Assembly: GCA_947449835.1 (NCBI GenBank)
Contig: CANFSZ010000020.1
Coordinates: 1 to 42,148 of the forward strand
From: Opitutia bacterium
GTDB taxonomy: Bacteria; Verrucomicrobiota; Verrucomicrobiia; Opitutales; Opitutaceae
Length of the DNA: 42,148 bases
Reading direction: 5' to 3'
Under the pieces are notes generated by a model. The model saw only the letters and a list, made by a program, of their open reading frames with translations. It made no database searches and was not told where the DNA came from. Of the stretch, positions 16,668 through 25,389 are shown in pieces. Position 1 is the first letter of the stretch. Every line of letters starts with the position of its first letter. A program made the position numbers and the translations under genes.

Positions 16668-17423
16668 TCAGTTCGAAATAAAATGCCAGGCCACGCAGCC
16701 TAATCCGATCAGCCCGGTCACGTAGGATACTTGTGCGCGCTTAGGCGCCACAAGCACCGTAGTCAGGTAAAGACCGATCGAACCCGCAATGGCTAAGAGC
16801 ATCAGCCCATAGTGCGCTTGGAGGAAAAAAATAAGTCCGAAAAGTCCGACGCCTACCGCCGCGCGCACCCGAATGAGTGGATAAATCGCAACCGCTCCCA
16901 AGTAGATAGAAAACGCGAAAAGCAGATCCAGTCCACCTAGGAAGATGATCGGTTGCTCCCTCAATCTTGAAAGGGAGAGCGACATGATGACATCCACTCC
17001 GGGTAGGATTTCGGCCGCGGCGCTGATCACCAACATCGCAATAATCGCGTACAGCCCCAAGGCGGCGTTGTGAGCGTCTTTAATTTCCCGACTTACCTTC
17101 TGTTTGGTTTCATCGGTCCGGCCTTCGGCGGAGTCCATCATCCCCTCGATAGTGATTTCAGGAGTGGAATCATTTTGGGTTTGATTGAGCCAAGTGTGAT
17201 CGGATTTGGCCTTGATGGAGAGTTTAGTCTTTTCGGGGAAAATGGATTTTTTCAAATCGGCATTTTCACCAATCAGGGTCCACTTTTCTCTGCCGGCATC
17301 GTAAAAAAGGGTGTCATGGGTCACGCTGCCGATTTCGGAAAGCGAGATCAGTTGCTCGAGGTTATAGGGACCGCGGGCTTCGTTGTCGGAAGCTTGTCGA
17401 ATGTAGAACTCCTGCGTGTCCAT
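16668..17423 (-). CDS. GYF-like (DUF4339) domain membrane protein
   Basis: The 251-residue protein begins with a GYF_2/DUF4339-like domain (residues 1-60: FYIRQASDNEARGPYNLEQL, then DTLFYDAGREKWTLI), usually a cytoplasmic peptide-binding module. A charged linker (about 60-118) is followed by four or five membrane helices from about residue 120 to the end. Such domains often sit on membrane proteins of unknown function, and I can assign no specific role. It lies 21 bases before the YihY-like gene on the same strand. Its codons are slightly less GC-rich than those of its neighbours. Confidence 0.75.
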   Translation of the reverse strand: MDTQEFYIRQASDNEARGPYNLEQLISLSEIGSVTHDTLFYDAGREKWTLIGENADLKKSIFPEKTKLSIKAKSDHTWLNQTQNDSTPEITIEGMMDSAEGRTDETKQKVSREIKDAHNAALGLYAIIAMLVISAAAEILPGVDVIMSLSLSRLREQPIIFLGGLDLLFAFSIYLGAVAIYPLIRVRAAVGVGLFGLIFFLQAHYGLMLLAIAGSIGLYLTTVLVAPKRAQVSYVTGLIGLGCVAWHFISN

Positions 17424-17516
17424 CGTATGTAACGTGTTGTTGCGCGGCTCAGCGGCAAGTGTGTTTTACGACGTATTTGCCCGCTAGGGTTCTGATCAAC
17501 CGGACCCGTGGTAATT

Positions 17517-19274
17517 TCACATGCGGGCAAGCGTGCGCAGTCCGAGCAAATGGAGCCCCGTTTCAAGCAAGAGCAGGGTGCGGGCGCACAGCAGGAGGCG
17601 GCGGGCGCGCACGGAGGGATCTTCCACGATCACTTTTTCGGCCGCGTAAAAGGAACTGAATTCACCGGCCAGCTCGTAGAGGTAGGTGCACAGAAAATGG
17701 GGGCGAAGTTGCGCGGTGGTGAGTTGGAGCGCGGTGGGGAATGCCGTGAGTTTGCGGGCGAGGACGAGTTCGGCTGGAGATTCGGGCGGAGTCGCGCCGT
17801 GAGTGGCGGAGGCGTCAGCCGGGTCGAGGCCGGCCTTGCGGAAGATGGAGTGCACGCGCGTCACGGCGTAGAGCAGGTAAGGCGCGGTGTTGCCTTCAAA
17901 AGAGAGGATTTTGTCCCAAGCAAACACGTAGTCGCTGCTGCGGTTTTGCGCGAGGTCGGCGTAGCGGATGGCGCCGAGGCCCACCGCGCTGCTGATCTCG
18001 CGGCGCTCAGCCTCGGGCAACTCGGGGGCTTTGGCGGTGACGAGCACGTACGCGCGCTCGATGGCTTCCGCGAGCAAGGCCTTGAGTTTGATGGGATCGC
18101 CCGAGCGGGTTTTGATGGCCTTGCCGTCTTCGCCGAGGATGGAGCCGAATGAGACGTGGTTAAAACGCGGCAGCGCGCGCTGCGTCTGGGCGAACCATTT
18201 TTGGGTGGTCAGCCAGAGTTGTTCAAAGTGATCGGATTGGCGCGCGTCAGTGAGGATGACGATGGCATCCGCTTTGAAATGCTCGGTGCGGTACAGCATC
18301 GTCGCGAGGTCGGTGGAGGCGTAGTTGGCGGCGCCGTCGGACTTACGGATGATAAAAGGCTGGGTCTTGAAACGCGGATGCTCGGGGTGGAAGACGACGA
18401 GCGCGCCTTGCGATTCTGCTGCGAGCTTGGCGGCGGTGAGCTCCGTGTAAACTTGGGGGAGTTTGTCGTTGTAAAAACTTTCCCCGAGCTGGTGGTCGAA
18501 GTGGATATCGAGGAGCCGGTAAATTTCGGTGAAGGCGCTGGCGCTGATGGCGATGATCTTGTGCCAAAGGGCGAGGTTTTCGGCGTCGCCGGATTGCAGT
18601 TTGACGAGCTCGCCGCGCACGGCGTCGAGGATAGCCGGATCGGCTTTCGCGGCAGCGTCGGCGGCTTTGTAGATGCGTTCGAGTTCCTCGAGTGGATCGG
18701 TGCTGAGCGCAGTGGCGTCGAGGAGATTTTTGTAACCCCAAATCAGTTTGCCGAACTGGGTGCCCCAGTCGCCGATGTGATTATCGCGAATGACCTCGGC
18801 GCCGCAGAAGGCGAGCAGGCGACAAATGGCTTCGCCGATGACCATGCCCCGGACGTGGCCGACGTGGAGTTGTTTGGCGGTGTTGGGGGAACTGAAATCA
18901 ACGACATAGTGTTGCCCCTGGTGCAGGGAAGCAGCTCCGGCTTTGATCTGGGCGACCGAGCCTTGGGCCTGAATCCAAGCGAGTAGCGCGGTCGGCGTGA
19001 GGGTGAAATTGATGAAGCCCGGACCGGCGATGGTGGCGGTGCAGATTTCCAGCGTGGCGGCGGGCAGGGCGGCGACGAGTTGCTCGGCGACGGCGCGGGG
19101 GTTGAGTTTGCGGGCTTTGGCGTAGGCGAGCACGCCGTTGGCCTGAAAATCGCCGTGTCGCGGGTCAGCGGTGCGCAACTCCGGGTTAAATCCCTCGGTT
19201 TCGAGTTGAGCGCTGGCGGCGGCGGTTCTGAGGGCTGCATCGAGCGCAGCGGCGAGGTCAAACGATACGTGCAT
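17517..19274 (-). CDS. argS: Arginyl-tRNA synthetase
   Basis: The 585-residue class I synthetase charges tRNA-Arg. The N-terminal Add1 domain (residues 1 to about 110) contains GFINF. The HIGH-type signature FSSPNTAKQLHVGH ends at 140. GDWGTQFGKLI, IVILTDARQSDHFEQL and FGSILGEDGKAIKTRSGD, which stands in for KMSKS, follow. The C-terminal anticodon-binding DALR domain contains FYAAEKVI and ends in LLLETGLHLLGLRTLARM. The frame extends to 19343, but the ATG at 19274 gives the expected N-terminus. It is divergent from the phosphorylase gene, with a 184-base shared promoter region. Confidence 0.97.
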   Translation of the reverse strand: MHVSFDLAAALDAALRTAAASAQLETEGFNPELRTADPRHGDFQANGVLAYAKARKLNPRAVAEQLVAALPAATLEICTATIAGPGFINFTLTPTALLAWIQAQGSVAQIKAGAASLHQGQHYVVDFSSPNTAKQLHVGHVRGMVIGEAICRLLAFCGAEVIRDNHIGDWGTQFGKLIWGYKNLLDATALSTDPLEELERIYKAADAAAKADPAILDAVRGELVKLQSGDAENLALWHKIIAISASAFTEIYRLLDIHFDHQLGESFYNDKLPQVYTELTAAKLAAESQGALVVFHPEHPRFKTQPFIIRKSDGAANYASTDLATMLYRTEHFKADAIVILTDARQSDHFEQLWLTTQKWFAQTQRALPRFNHVSFGSILGEDGKAIKTRSGDPIKLKALLAEAIERAYVLVTAKAPELPEAERREISSAVGLGAIRYADLAQNRSSDYVFAWDKILSFEGNTAPYLLYAVTRVHSIFRKAGLDPADASATHGATPPESPAELVLARKLTAFPTALQLTTAQLRPHFLCTYLYELAGEFSSFYAAEKVIVEDPSVRARRLLLCARTLLLLETGLHLLGLRTLARM

Positions 19275-19458
19275 CGCCTCACTTGAGGGGGGTGGCGGGC
19301 GGGCGGGCAAGCGCGGAGTGTGGCGCCATACTTGGGTGCCCAAGGCGAAGGTTGGGCCGCGCCTAGGTAGTTCAGCCTCGACTTTGAGGTTGGAAGCGCT
19401 TTAGTCGCGACCTTTTCAAGGTCTCGGGCAGTTCTTCCCTTATACGCTAAATCATTCC

Positions 19459-20805
19459 ATGAGCAGCAAACGCAAAATCCCAGCACGTCGTTTCGTCAAA
19501 CCCACGTTTGAGTTTCTTATCGAAAAGAAACGCGACGGCGGCGAATTCACCCAAGAAGAGATTCGATTCATCATCGATAGCACGCTCGACGGGGAAATGC
19601 CGCAACATCAGCTTGCGGCACTGGCGATGGCGATTTACTTCTCCGGCATGTCGGCCCAAGAGACCGCCGACCTGACCGAAGAGATGATGCTTTCCGGCGA
19701 AGTGATCGACCTCTCGCACATCGCCAAGCCTAAGATCGACAAATACTCCACCGGCGGCGTCGGCGACAAAACCTCGCTGGTGCTCGTCCCCCTCGCCATG
19801 GCGGCAGGCGTCGTTGTTCCCATGATGTGCGGCGTCGAACATGACTACGTCATCAACACGCTCGAGAAATTAGCCTCGGTCCCCGGCTTCAAGAGCCAGC
19901 TTTCGAATGAGCAATTCTCATCGCAGTTGGCGAAAATCGGCGGCGCCATCATCGCCCAGACTCCCGATCTCGCCCCCGCTGACGCCAAACTCTACGCCCT
20001 TCGTAAAGAGACCGGCACGATCCCCAGCTTGCCCCTCATCACGGGCAGCGTGCTTTCCAAGAAACTCGCCGAGGGCTCCGAAGGCCTCGTGATCGACGTG
20101 AAGTGGGGCAACGGCTCCTTCATAAAAGATCTCGAGCAAGCCAAACAACTCGCTCGTTCCATGACGCGCGTCGGCCGCTCCATGAAGCGCCGCTGCGTCG
20201 CTCTCGTCACCGACATGAATCAACCCTTGGGCGACACCGTCGGCACCTCGCTCGAAATCAAAGAAGCTATCGCCCTGCTCAAGGGTGAAGGTCCCGAGGA
20301 CATGAAGGAACTCGTCCTTAAACTCGGTATGGAAATCGTCCGTCTCGCCGGCGTGGCGGGATCCACGCTCTCCGCCAAGCAGACCGTCCAACGTCACCTG
20401 ACCGACGGCTCCGCCCTCGAGAAATTCAAGGATTTGATCAAGGCCCAAGGTGGCGACACCGCGTTCATCGATCATCCGGAAAAATTCCCCGCGGCAAAAC
20501 ACATCCGCAAGCTCCCCGCGCCCAAACGCGGCTACGTGCACACGATCAACGCCGCCATGATCGCCCGCGGCGTCCATCTCCTCGGTGCCGGCAAAGAAAA
20601 TTCTAGCGACAAGATCGACCACTCCGTCGGCGTGTCGGAAATCAAGAAAGTTGGCACCCAAGTCAAACAGGGCGAGCCGCTCATGATGATCCATTACAAC
20701 GATGAGTCGAAGCTCGAGCAGGCGCTGGAGCATTTCAAGAATGCTTACCGGCTCGCCCCCAAGCGTCCGACCCCGCCGCCCTTGATCGTCGAACGCGTAG
20801 CCTAA
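19459..20805 (+). CDS. Pyrimidine-nucleoside/thymidine phosphorylase, atypical phosphate loop
   Basis: The 448-residue protein matches the thymidine/pyrimidine-nucleoside phosphorylase family, which splits nucleosides with phosphate into base and (deoxy)ribose 1-phosphate. KYSTGGVGDKTS is at 95-106, and the nucleoside-binding residues Arg182, Ser197 and Lys201 are kept in YALRKETG and GSVLSKK. The glycine-rich SGRGLGHTGGT loop is replaced, without a length change, by CGVEHDYVINT at 124-134, so only its last Thr remains. DVKWGNGSF and DMNQPLGDTVG are also family-like. The ending lacks obvious truncation. A terminator follows. The enzyme is probably active on a nucleoside but may have shifted specificity, so I give no gene symbol. 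Confidence 0.85.
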   Translation: MSSKRKIPARRFVKPTFEFLIEKKRDGGEFTQEEIRFIIDSTLDGEMPQHQLAALAMAIYFSGMSAQETADLTEEMMLSGEVIDLSHIAKPKIDKYSTGGVGDKTSLVLVPLAMAAGVVVPMMCGVEHDYVINTLEKLASVPGFKSQLSNEQFSSQLAKIGGAIIAQTPDLAPADAKLYALRKETGTIPSLPLITGSVLSKKLAEGSEGLVIDVKWGNGSFIKDLEQAKQLARSMTRVGRSMKRRCVALVTDMNQPLGDTVGTSLEIKEAIALLKGEGPEDMKELVLKLGMEIVRLAGVAGSTLSAKQTVQRHLTDGSALEKFKDLIKAQGGDTAFIDHPEKFPAAKHIRKLPAPKRGYVHTINAAMIARGVHLLGAGKENSSDKIDHSVGVSEIKKVGTQVKQGEPLMMIHYNDESKLEQALEHFKNAYRLAPKRPTPPPLIVERVA

Positions 20806-20836
20806 TTCGCAGCTGCGGAGGTTGCCCAAAAATTCA

Positions 20837-20872
20837 GACGCCGGTATCCTTGCGATACCGGCGTCTTTTTTT
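20837..20872 (+). terminator. Rho-independent terminator of the phosphorylase gene
   Basis: GACGCCGGTATC (20837-20848) and GATACCGGCGTC (20854-20865) form a perfect 12-bp stem with a 5-base loop, followed by seven Ts. It is 32 bases after the stop codon and is a strong site. Confidence 0.93.
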
Positions 20873-20975
20873 GCGCCGAGGCGAAGGGCTGATCTGATGG
20901 TGTCGCCCGGCTGGCCTGCGGCGGGGCGCAAACTTGAGGTTGAAGTGGCTGCGTGGGCGTTGATTGTTTGGGCTC

Positions 20976-21278
20976 ATGATTTTGCCAGCAGAAATTCAGC
21001 TCGTCGGGGACGAAGTCGCGATCCGTTGGAGCGATGCGAAGGAATCCTATTTTAAGGGTGAGCGTTTGCGCGCGGCTTCGCCGAGTGCCGAGACGCAGGG
21101 CGAACACGATATTTTGGGCAACAAATACGGCGGCGCCGGCCCCAAGAAATTCAGCGGCGTTAATGTGCTCGGTTGGGAACAGGTCGGGAACTACGCGTTG
21201 CGTTTCGACTTTAGCGACGGGCACCGCACGGGACTTTACAGCTTCGATTACCTCAGAAAACTCGATGGTCTCGTTTAA
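20976..21278 (+). CDS. DUF971 (GBBH-like N-terminal domain) protein
   Basis: The 100-residue protein consists of a single DUF971 domain, related to the N-terminal domain of gamma-butyrobetaine hydroxylase and the FeS-linked ApbC partner proteins. Visible features are the strand AIRWSDAKESYFKGERLR, the central NVLGWEQVGNYALRFDFSDGH, and the ending GLYSFDYLRKL. It lacks the cysteines of the zinc-binding type. A TTG four codons upstream is an alternative start; the ATG at 20976 is chosen. hisI starts 15 bases later, so the two are probably one transcript. Confidence 0.85.
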   Translation: MILPAEIQLVGDEVAIRWSDAKESYFKGERLRAASPSAETQGEHDILGNKYGGAGPKKFSGVNVLGWEQVGNYALRFDFSDGHRTGLYSFDYLRKLDGLV

Positions 21279-21293
21279 TATTTTCCTATTTTC

Positions 21294-21755
21294 ATGAGCA
21301 CGTTTGTATTTCCCGCCCGCACGACCTCAGCTGAGATTGAGCTCGGTACGACTCTGCAGCCCAAGTTTGGGTCCGACGGATTAATCCCCTGTATCACCAC
21401 GGATCACCTCACGAATGAGGTGCTGATGTTTGCCTTCATGAATGCGGAGTCGCTCGCGCTCACTTTGGCCACGGGCAAGGCGAGCTACTGGAGTCGCTCG
21501 CGCAATAAACTCTGGGTGAAGGGCGAGGAATCGGGCAACGCGCAGCTCGTGAAAGAGCTCCGTGTTGATTGCGACCAAGATGTGATTTTACTCAAAGTCG
21601 ATAACGTCGGCGGTGCGTCCTGCCATAACGGATACAAATCCTGTTTCTACCGCAAGCTGGCGCCCGGTGCGACGGCGGCGGACTCTACCTCGCTCAAACT
21701 CGAACTGGTGGGCCGCCCGCTGTTCGATCCGGCGACGGTTTATAAAAAGAAGTAA
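21294..21755 (+). CDS. hisI: Phosphoribosyl-AMP cyclohydrolase
   Basis: The 153-residue enzyme opens the adenine ring of phosphoribosyl-AMP in the third step of histidine synthesis. The family pattern is clear: FAFMNAESLALTLATGKASYWSRSR, then KGEESGN, then DCDQDVILLKVD with the metal-binding Asp residues, and GGASCHNGYKSCFYR with the zinc cysteines. The separate HisE pyrophosphatase domain is absent, as in stand-alone HisI proteins. The N-terminal 20 residues are extra to the core. It lies 15 bases after the DUF971 gene. Confidence 0.97.
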   Translation: MSTFVFPARTTSAEIELGTTLQPKFGSDGLIPCITTDHLTNEVLMFAFMNAESLALTLATGKASYWSRSRNKLWVKGEESGNAQLVKELRVDCDQDVILLKVDNVGGASCHNGYKSCFYRKLAPGATAADSTSLKLELVGRPLFDPATVYKKK

Positions 21756-21765
21756 CGCGCCGCAG

Positions 21766-21788
21766 CTTGCTCGGGCTGCGCGAGCAAG
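21766..21788. terminator. Possible bidirectional terminator between hisI and lpxA
   Basis: CTTGCTCG (21766-21773) and CGAGCAAG (21781-21788) form a perfect 8-bp stem with a 7-base loop in the 47-base gap between convergent genes. No T tract is seen, so its efficiency is uncertain. Confidence 0.45.
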
Positions 21789-21802
21789 TGCGCTAGACTG
21801 GC

Positions 21803-22588
21803 TCAAGCGCCGGGCGTGAGGCCGCGGGTGCTCTTGGCGGCGAAGGCGATCACGCGTTGAAATTCGGCGCTGCTGGCGTCCGGGTGCGCAGCGAGTTTTT
21901 CGATCGCTTGCGTCCGGTTGAGGCCGTCGCGGTACAAGATGCGGAAAATCTGTTTCACCCGGTCGAGTTGTTCGGGCGTGTGCCCGTTGCGTTCGAGGCC
22001 GACTTTATTGTACGCGCGGACGATGGCTGGGGTGCCGTCGGCGATGAAAAAGGGCGGAAGGTCTTGGACGAGTTTGGCGGTGGCGGAGAGCATCGCGTAC
22101 GCGCCGAGGCGGCAAAATTGATGGACGCCACCATAGCCGCCGATGATCACGTGATCTTCCACGATGACGTGGCCGGCGAGCATGGTTCCGTTGCTCATCA
22201 CGCAATGGTCGCCGACGATGCAATCGTGGGCGATGTGGCTATAAGCGAGGATGGTGTTGTCAGAGCCGATGACGGTGAATTCATCGTCGAAAGTGGCGGC
22301 GTGGACGGTGACGTATTCGCGAAACACGTTGCGCTCGCCGATGCGCAGACCGGGGCAACCGCCTTTGTATTTCAGGTCCTGCGTTTTCCCGCCAATGCAG
22401 GCGTAGGGAAATAGCTCGCACTTTGCCCCCAGCATCGTGCGTCCTTCGACGCTGGCGTGGTGATGGAGCTGGGTGCCCGCGCCGAGTTGGACGCCGGTGC
22501 CGACGAAAGCGTACGCGCCGATCTGTACATCGGCGCCGAGCTCGGCGCCGGGTTCAATAATGGCGGTGGGATGGATCGAGGCGGCCAT
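21803..22588 (-). CDS. lpxA: UDP-N-acetylglucosamine acyltransferase
   Basis: The 261-residue left-handed beta-helix enzyme adds the first acyl chain to UDP-GlcNAc in lipid A synthesis. Hexapeptide repeats run from HPTAIIEPGAELGADVQIG to about residue 185. The catalytic His lies in the SHIAHDCIVGDHC / NGTMLAGHVIVEDHVIIGG region, and GGVHQFCRLG follows. The C-terminal helical part begins near NKVGLERNG. It starts six bases after the lpxC-fabZ fusion, so the first two lipid A steps and FabZ are cotranscribed. Confidence 0.97.
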   Translation of the reverse strand: MAASIHPTAIIEPGAELGADVQIGAYAFVGTGVQLGAGTQLHHHASVEGRTMLGAKCELFPYACIGGKTQDLKYKGGCPGLRIGERNVFREYVTVHAATFDDEFTVIGSDNTILAYSHIAHDCIVGDHCVMSNGTMLAGHVIVEDHVIIGGYGGVHQFCRLGAYAMLSATAKLVQDLPPFFIADGTPAIVRAYNKVGLERNGHTPEQLDRVKQIFRILYRDGLNRTQAIEKLAAHPDASSAEFQRVIAFAAKSTRGLTPGA

Positions 22589-22594
22589 TTTTGA

Positions 22595-23923
22595 TCAATC
22601 GACCGAACTGGAATCGACGATGGCGAACATCAGTTCGCCAGAGGAGACAACTTGGCCGTCGACGGTGCAGGTCACTTCGGCCGTAGCGAGTTTGGTGCCG
22701 CGGGTCTTAGTGAGTTTGGCGTTGAGGATGAGCTGGTCGCCGGGGCGGACGGGTTTGCGGAATTTGACTTTGTCGGCGCTCATGAAGAGCGAGGTTTTAC
22801 CCTCACTGGAACCGCGGCGGAGCATAAGGATACCCGCGGCTTGTGCCATGGCTTCGAGCTGGAGGACGCCCGGCATGACGGGGTTGTTGGGGAAATGACC
22901 CTGGAAATAAGGCTCGTTGATGCTGACGTTCTTGATGGCGACAAGTGCATCTTCGCCAATGAATTCGACGACCCGGTCGATCATGACAAACGGGTAACGG
23001 TGGGGCAGGGTGTCGAGGATGCGGCGGATATCGAGCGCGGTCTCATCGGGCATGACCATCGCGGGACGCGGTTTTTTCTTTGGGCCTTTTTGGCGTTCGG
23101 CGAGTTTTTCGGCGAGGGCCTTGGTGAGGTCGGCGTTGATGGCGTGGCCCGGGCGGGTGGCGATGATGTGGGCCTTTAAGGGCAACCCGAGCAGCGTGAT
23201 GTCACCGATGATATCGAGAATCTTGTGGCGGACAAATTCGTCCTTAAAGCGGAGGCCTTCTTTGGAAATGATTTTATCCCCGCGGATGACGACGGCGCAG
23301 TCGAGGGAACCGCCTTTGATTTTACCGAGTTTGAGGAGTTCTTCGATGTCTTCGTAGATCGTAAACGTACGCGCCGCGGCGATCTGCGTCATGTAGATGT
23401 CGGGATCAATCGTGAGCGAAAGGTGTTGGGTGTGAATACCCCGGTCGTCGGCCGAGGTGCAGGAGATGCGGAGTTCATCGCAAGGCAGGGCGATGATGGA
23501 GGATTGGCCCTTGGTCACGGAGACAGGTGCATCGAGTGTGAAATACTCACGGTCTTTATCCTGCTCGGTGGGTTCGCCGCTCATGATGAGATCGACGAAG
23601 GGTTTGGCGGAACCATCGAGGATTGGCGGTTCGGACGCGTTCATCTCCACGATGACGTTGTCGATGCCGCAGCCACTGAGAGCGCTGAGAACGTGTTCGA
23701 TGGTCTGGACCTTGGCGTGGCCAGATTGGATCGTGGTCGCGCGCACCAGATCGGTGATCAAGTCGGCGCGGGGGCGAATCTCGGGGGCGCCGCTCAGGTC
23801 GACGCGCTTGAAGACATAGCCGTGGTCGGCCGGAGCGGGTTTCAGCGTGAGAGTGACGGCCTCGCCGCTGTGCAGGGCGCTGCCTTGAATGGAAACTTCG
23901 CGCGCCAGGGTTCTTTGCTTCAT
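22595..23923 (-). CDS. lpxC/fabZ: Bifunctional LpxC-FabZ
   Basis: This fusion of 442 residues joins the UDP-3-O-acyl-GlcNAc deacetylase LpxC (about 1-280) to the beta-hydroxyacyl-ACP dehydratase FabZ (about 295-442). LpxC motifs are the N-terminal [10 protein letters not shown], the zinc ligands His77 (TIEHVLSAL), His233 and Asp237 ([10 protein letters not shown]), and His260. FabZ motifs are [13 protein letters not shown] and [20 protein letters not shown], with the catalytic His343 and Glu357. The KKKPRP stretch near 282 is a likely linker. The fusion is known from Bacteroidota and some Verrucomicrobiota. It couples lipid A synthesis to fatty-acid elongation. The start at 23923 gives the normal LpxC N-terminus. 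Confidence 0.96.
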   Translation of the reverse strand: MKQRTLAREVSIQGSALHSGEAVTLTLKPAPADHGYVFKRVDLSGAPEIRPRADLITDLVRATTIQSGHAKVQTIEHVLSALSGCGIDNVIVEMNASEPPILDGSAKPFVDLIMSGEPTEQDKDREYFTLDAPVSVTKGQSSIIALPCDELRISCTSADDRGIHTQHLSLTIDPDIYMTQIAAARTFTIYEDIEELLKLGKIKGGSLDCAVVIRGDKIISKEGLRFKDEFVRHKILDIIGDITLLGLPLKAHIIATRPGHAINADLTKALAEKLAERQKGPKKKPRPAMVMPDETALDIRRILDTLPHRYPFVMIDRVVEFIGEDALVAIKNVSINEPYFQGHFPNNPVMPGVLQLEAMAQAAGILMLRRGSSEGKTSLFMSADKVKFRKPVRPGDQLILNAKLTKTRGTKLATAEVTCTVDGQVVSSGELMFAIVDSSSVD

Positions 23924-24061
23924 GGATTTAATCGACGCAATGTCGCCAACGCCGGTCGCAGAGCGCAAGCGCGGAGATGGCCGGCCTTGACAGTGCGAAA
24001 GCCCGCGCCTTACACCCTTAACCTTTCTCAACTCGAAACCTTCAATCCCAAGACCCTAGCC

Positions 24062-24619
24062 ATGCCCGCAGCCAACGACATCCGCCGAGGCCAAGTCATC
24101 AAGTTCAACGGTGAACCCCACCTCGTCATGGAGACGCAGCATCGTACGCCGGGCAACCTGCGCGCCTTCGTCCAAATCAAGATGCGCAATTTGCGCTACG
24201 GTAAGGCGCTCGACCAACGCTTCGCCTCGACCGACACCATCGAAGTACTGCCGACGGAAAAGAAGACCCTCGAGTTCAGCTACGCGGACCGCGAAGCTTT
24301 TGCCTTCATCGATCCGGAAACGTACGAACAGATCGAGTTGAGCGCCGCCATCCTCGGCGAAGCCAAAAATTATCTCACCACCGGCGGCAAGGTCGACGTC
24401 TTGTTCGTCGATGAAAAGGCCTTGTCGATTGAGTTGCCCTCGACCGTTACTCTCAAGGTCGTGGAAAGCTCCGAAGGCATCAAGGGCGACACCGCCAGCA
24501 ACGTCCAGAAACCCGCCAAGCTGGAGACAGGTTTGGTCGTTCAAGTTCCTCTCTTCATCAAGGAAGGCGAGTTGATCAAGATCAGCACCGAAGACGGTTC
24601 TTACCTCGGCCGCTCTTAA
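24062..24619 (+). CDS. efp: Elongation factor P
   Basis: The 185-residue factor helps the ribosome make peptide bonds at proline stretches. The three beta-barrel domains are intact: IRRGQVIKFNGEPHLV, then TIEVLPTEKKTLEFSYADREAFAFIDPETYEQI, and the C-terminal GIKGDTASNVQKPAKLETG plus VPLFIKEGELIKISTEDGSYLGR. The loop tip that carries modified Lys34 (E. coli) or Arg32 (Pseudomonas) reads RTPGNLRAF, so Asn32 stands where the modified residue is expected. A longer frame upstream is not used, because the ATG at 24062 begins the family N-terminus. A strong terminator follows. Confidence 0.96.
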   Translation: MPAANDIRRGQVIKFNGEPHLVMETQHRTPGNLRAFVQIKMRNLRYGKALDQRFASTDTIEVLPTEKKTLEFSYADREAFAFIDPETYEQIELSAAILGEAKNYLTTGGKVDVLFVDEKALSIELPSTVTLKVVESSEGIKGDTASNVQKPAKLETGLVVQVPLFIKEGELIKISTEDGSYLGRS

Positions 24620-24640
24620 GCCGTTTTATTTCTCATTTAA

Positions 24641-24671
24641 AAGGCGCGTTGATATACAACGCGCCTTTTTT
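24641..24671 (+). terminator. Rho-independent terminator of efp
   Basis: AAGGCGCGTTG (24641-24651) and CAACGCGCCTT (24657-24667) form an 11-bp stem with a 5-base AT loop, followed by a run of Ts ending at 24671. It begins 21 bases after the efp stop. Confidence 0.93.
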
Positions 24672-24730
24672 GTGTCTGGCAAAAAAGGAGCTCCTGCAAA
24701 AAATCGAGGCGACGCTCAGTCGGTAAAACT

Positions 24731-25372
24731 TCAGAGCGCCGCGAGGGCCGCGGTTTGCGCGGCAGGCAGATCGGCGGCGTTGGCCACACTGGTGTTGAGA
24801 TTGCGCAACAGCCCGTCTTTGAGGCCGTAGATCCAGCCGTGCACCGTGACGTTTTGGCCGCGCGCCCACGCGTCTTGGACGATCGTCGTTTGGCAAACGT
24901 TGGCGACTTGCTCGATGACGTTGAGTTCGCAGAGACGGTCGTGTTGACCCGCTTCCCCTGGCACCGCATCGACGCGGCACTGATGTTTTTCGCGGACGTC
25001 TTGGACGTGGCGGAGCCAATTGTCGGCGAGGCCCACGCGTTCGCAACGCAGCACGGTACGCACGCCGCCGCAACCGTAGTGGCCCACGACCATGATGTGT
25101 TTCACCTTCAGCACATCGACCGCGAATTGGATCACGGATAGACAATTCAGATCGGTATGGACGACGACGTTTGCGATGTTGCGGTGGACGAAAACTTCGC
25201 CGGGCAAAAGGCCGATGATTTCGTTGGCCGGCACGCGGCTGTCGGAGCAGCCGATCCAGAGGTGTTCAGGATTTTGCTGGCGGGAGAGTTTTTGGAAAAA
25301 CTCCGGGTCGCGCTGCGTGATTTTGGCTGCCCAAGTTTTGTTTTGGGCGAAGAGGTGCGTGAGTTCGGCCAT
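24731..25372 (-). CDS. can: Beta-class carbonic anhydrase
   Basis: This 213-residue zinc enzyme interconverts CO2 and bicarbonate. The zinc ligands Cys42, His98 and Cys101 and the catalytic dyad Asp44/Arg46 sit at the same residue numbers as in E. coli Can. IGCSDSRVPANEI, VFVHRNIANVV and VVGHYGCGGV are all clear. The C-terminal part has VHGWIYGLKDGLL, typical of this subtype. It is cytoplasmic by lack of a signal. It faces efp and ends 60 bases from the efp terminator. Confidence 0.96.
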   Translation of the reverse strand: MAELTHLFAQNKTWAAKITQRDPEFFQKLSRQQNPEHLWIGCSDSRVPANEIIGLLPGEVFVHRNIANVVVHTDLNCLSVIQFAVDVLKVKHIMVVGHYGCGGVRTVLRCERVGLADNWLRHVQDVREKHQCRVDAVPGEAGQHDRLCELNVIEQVANVCQTTIVQDAWARGQNVTVHGWIYGLKDGLLRNLNTSVANAADLPAAQTAALAAL

Positions 25373-25389
25373 GGGAATCAGGATGGGTT

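Noticed and set aside
17508..18986. Two plus-strand frames opposite argS.
   Set aside because: argS motifs fix the coding strand; the antisense frames have no domain.
19831..19863. A compensated frameshift as the cause of the unusual phosphorylase loop.
   Set aside because: Neither alternative frame restores SGRGLGHTGGT, and one of them contains a stop.
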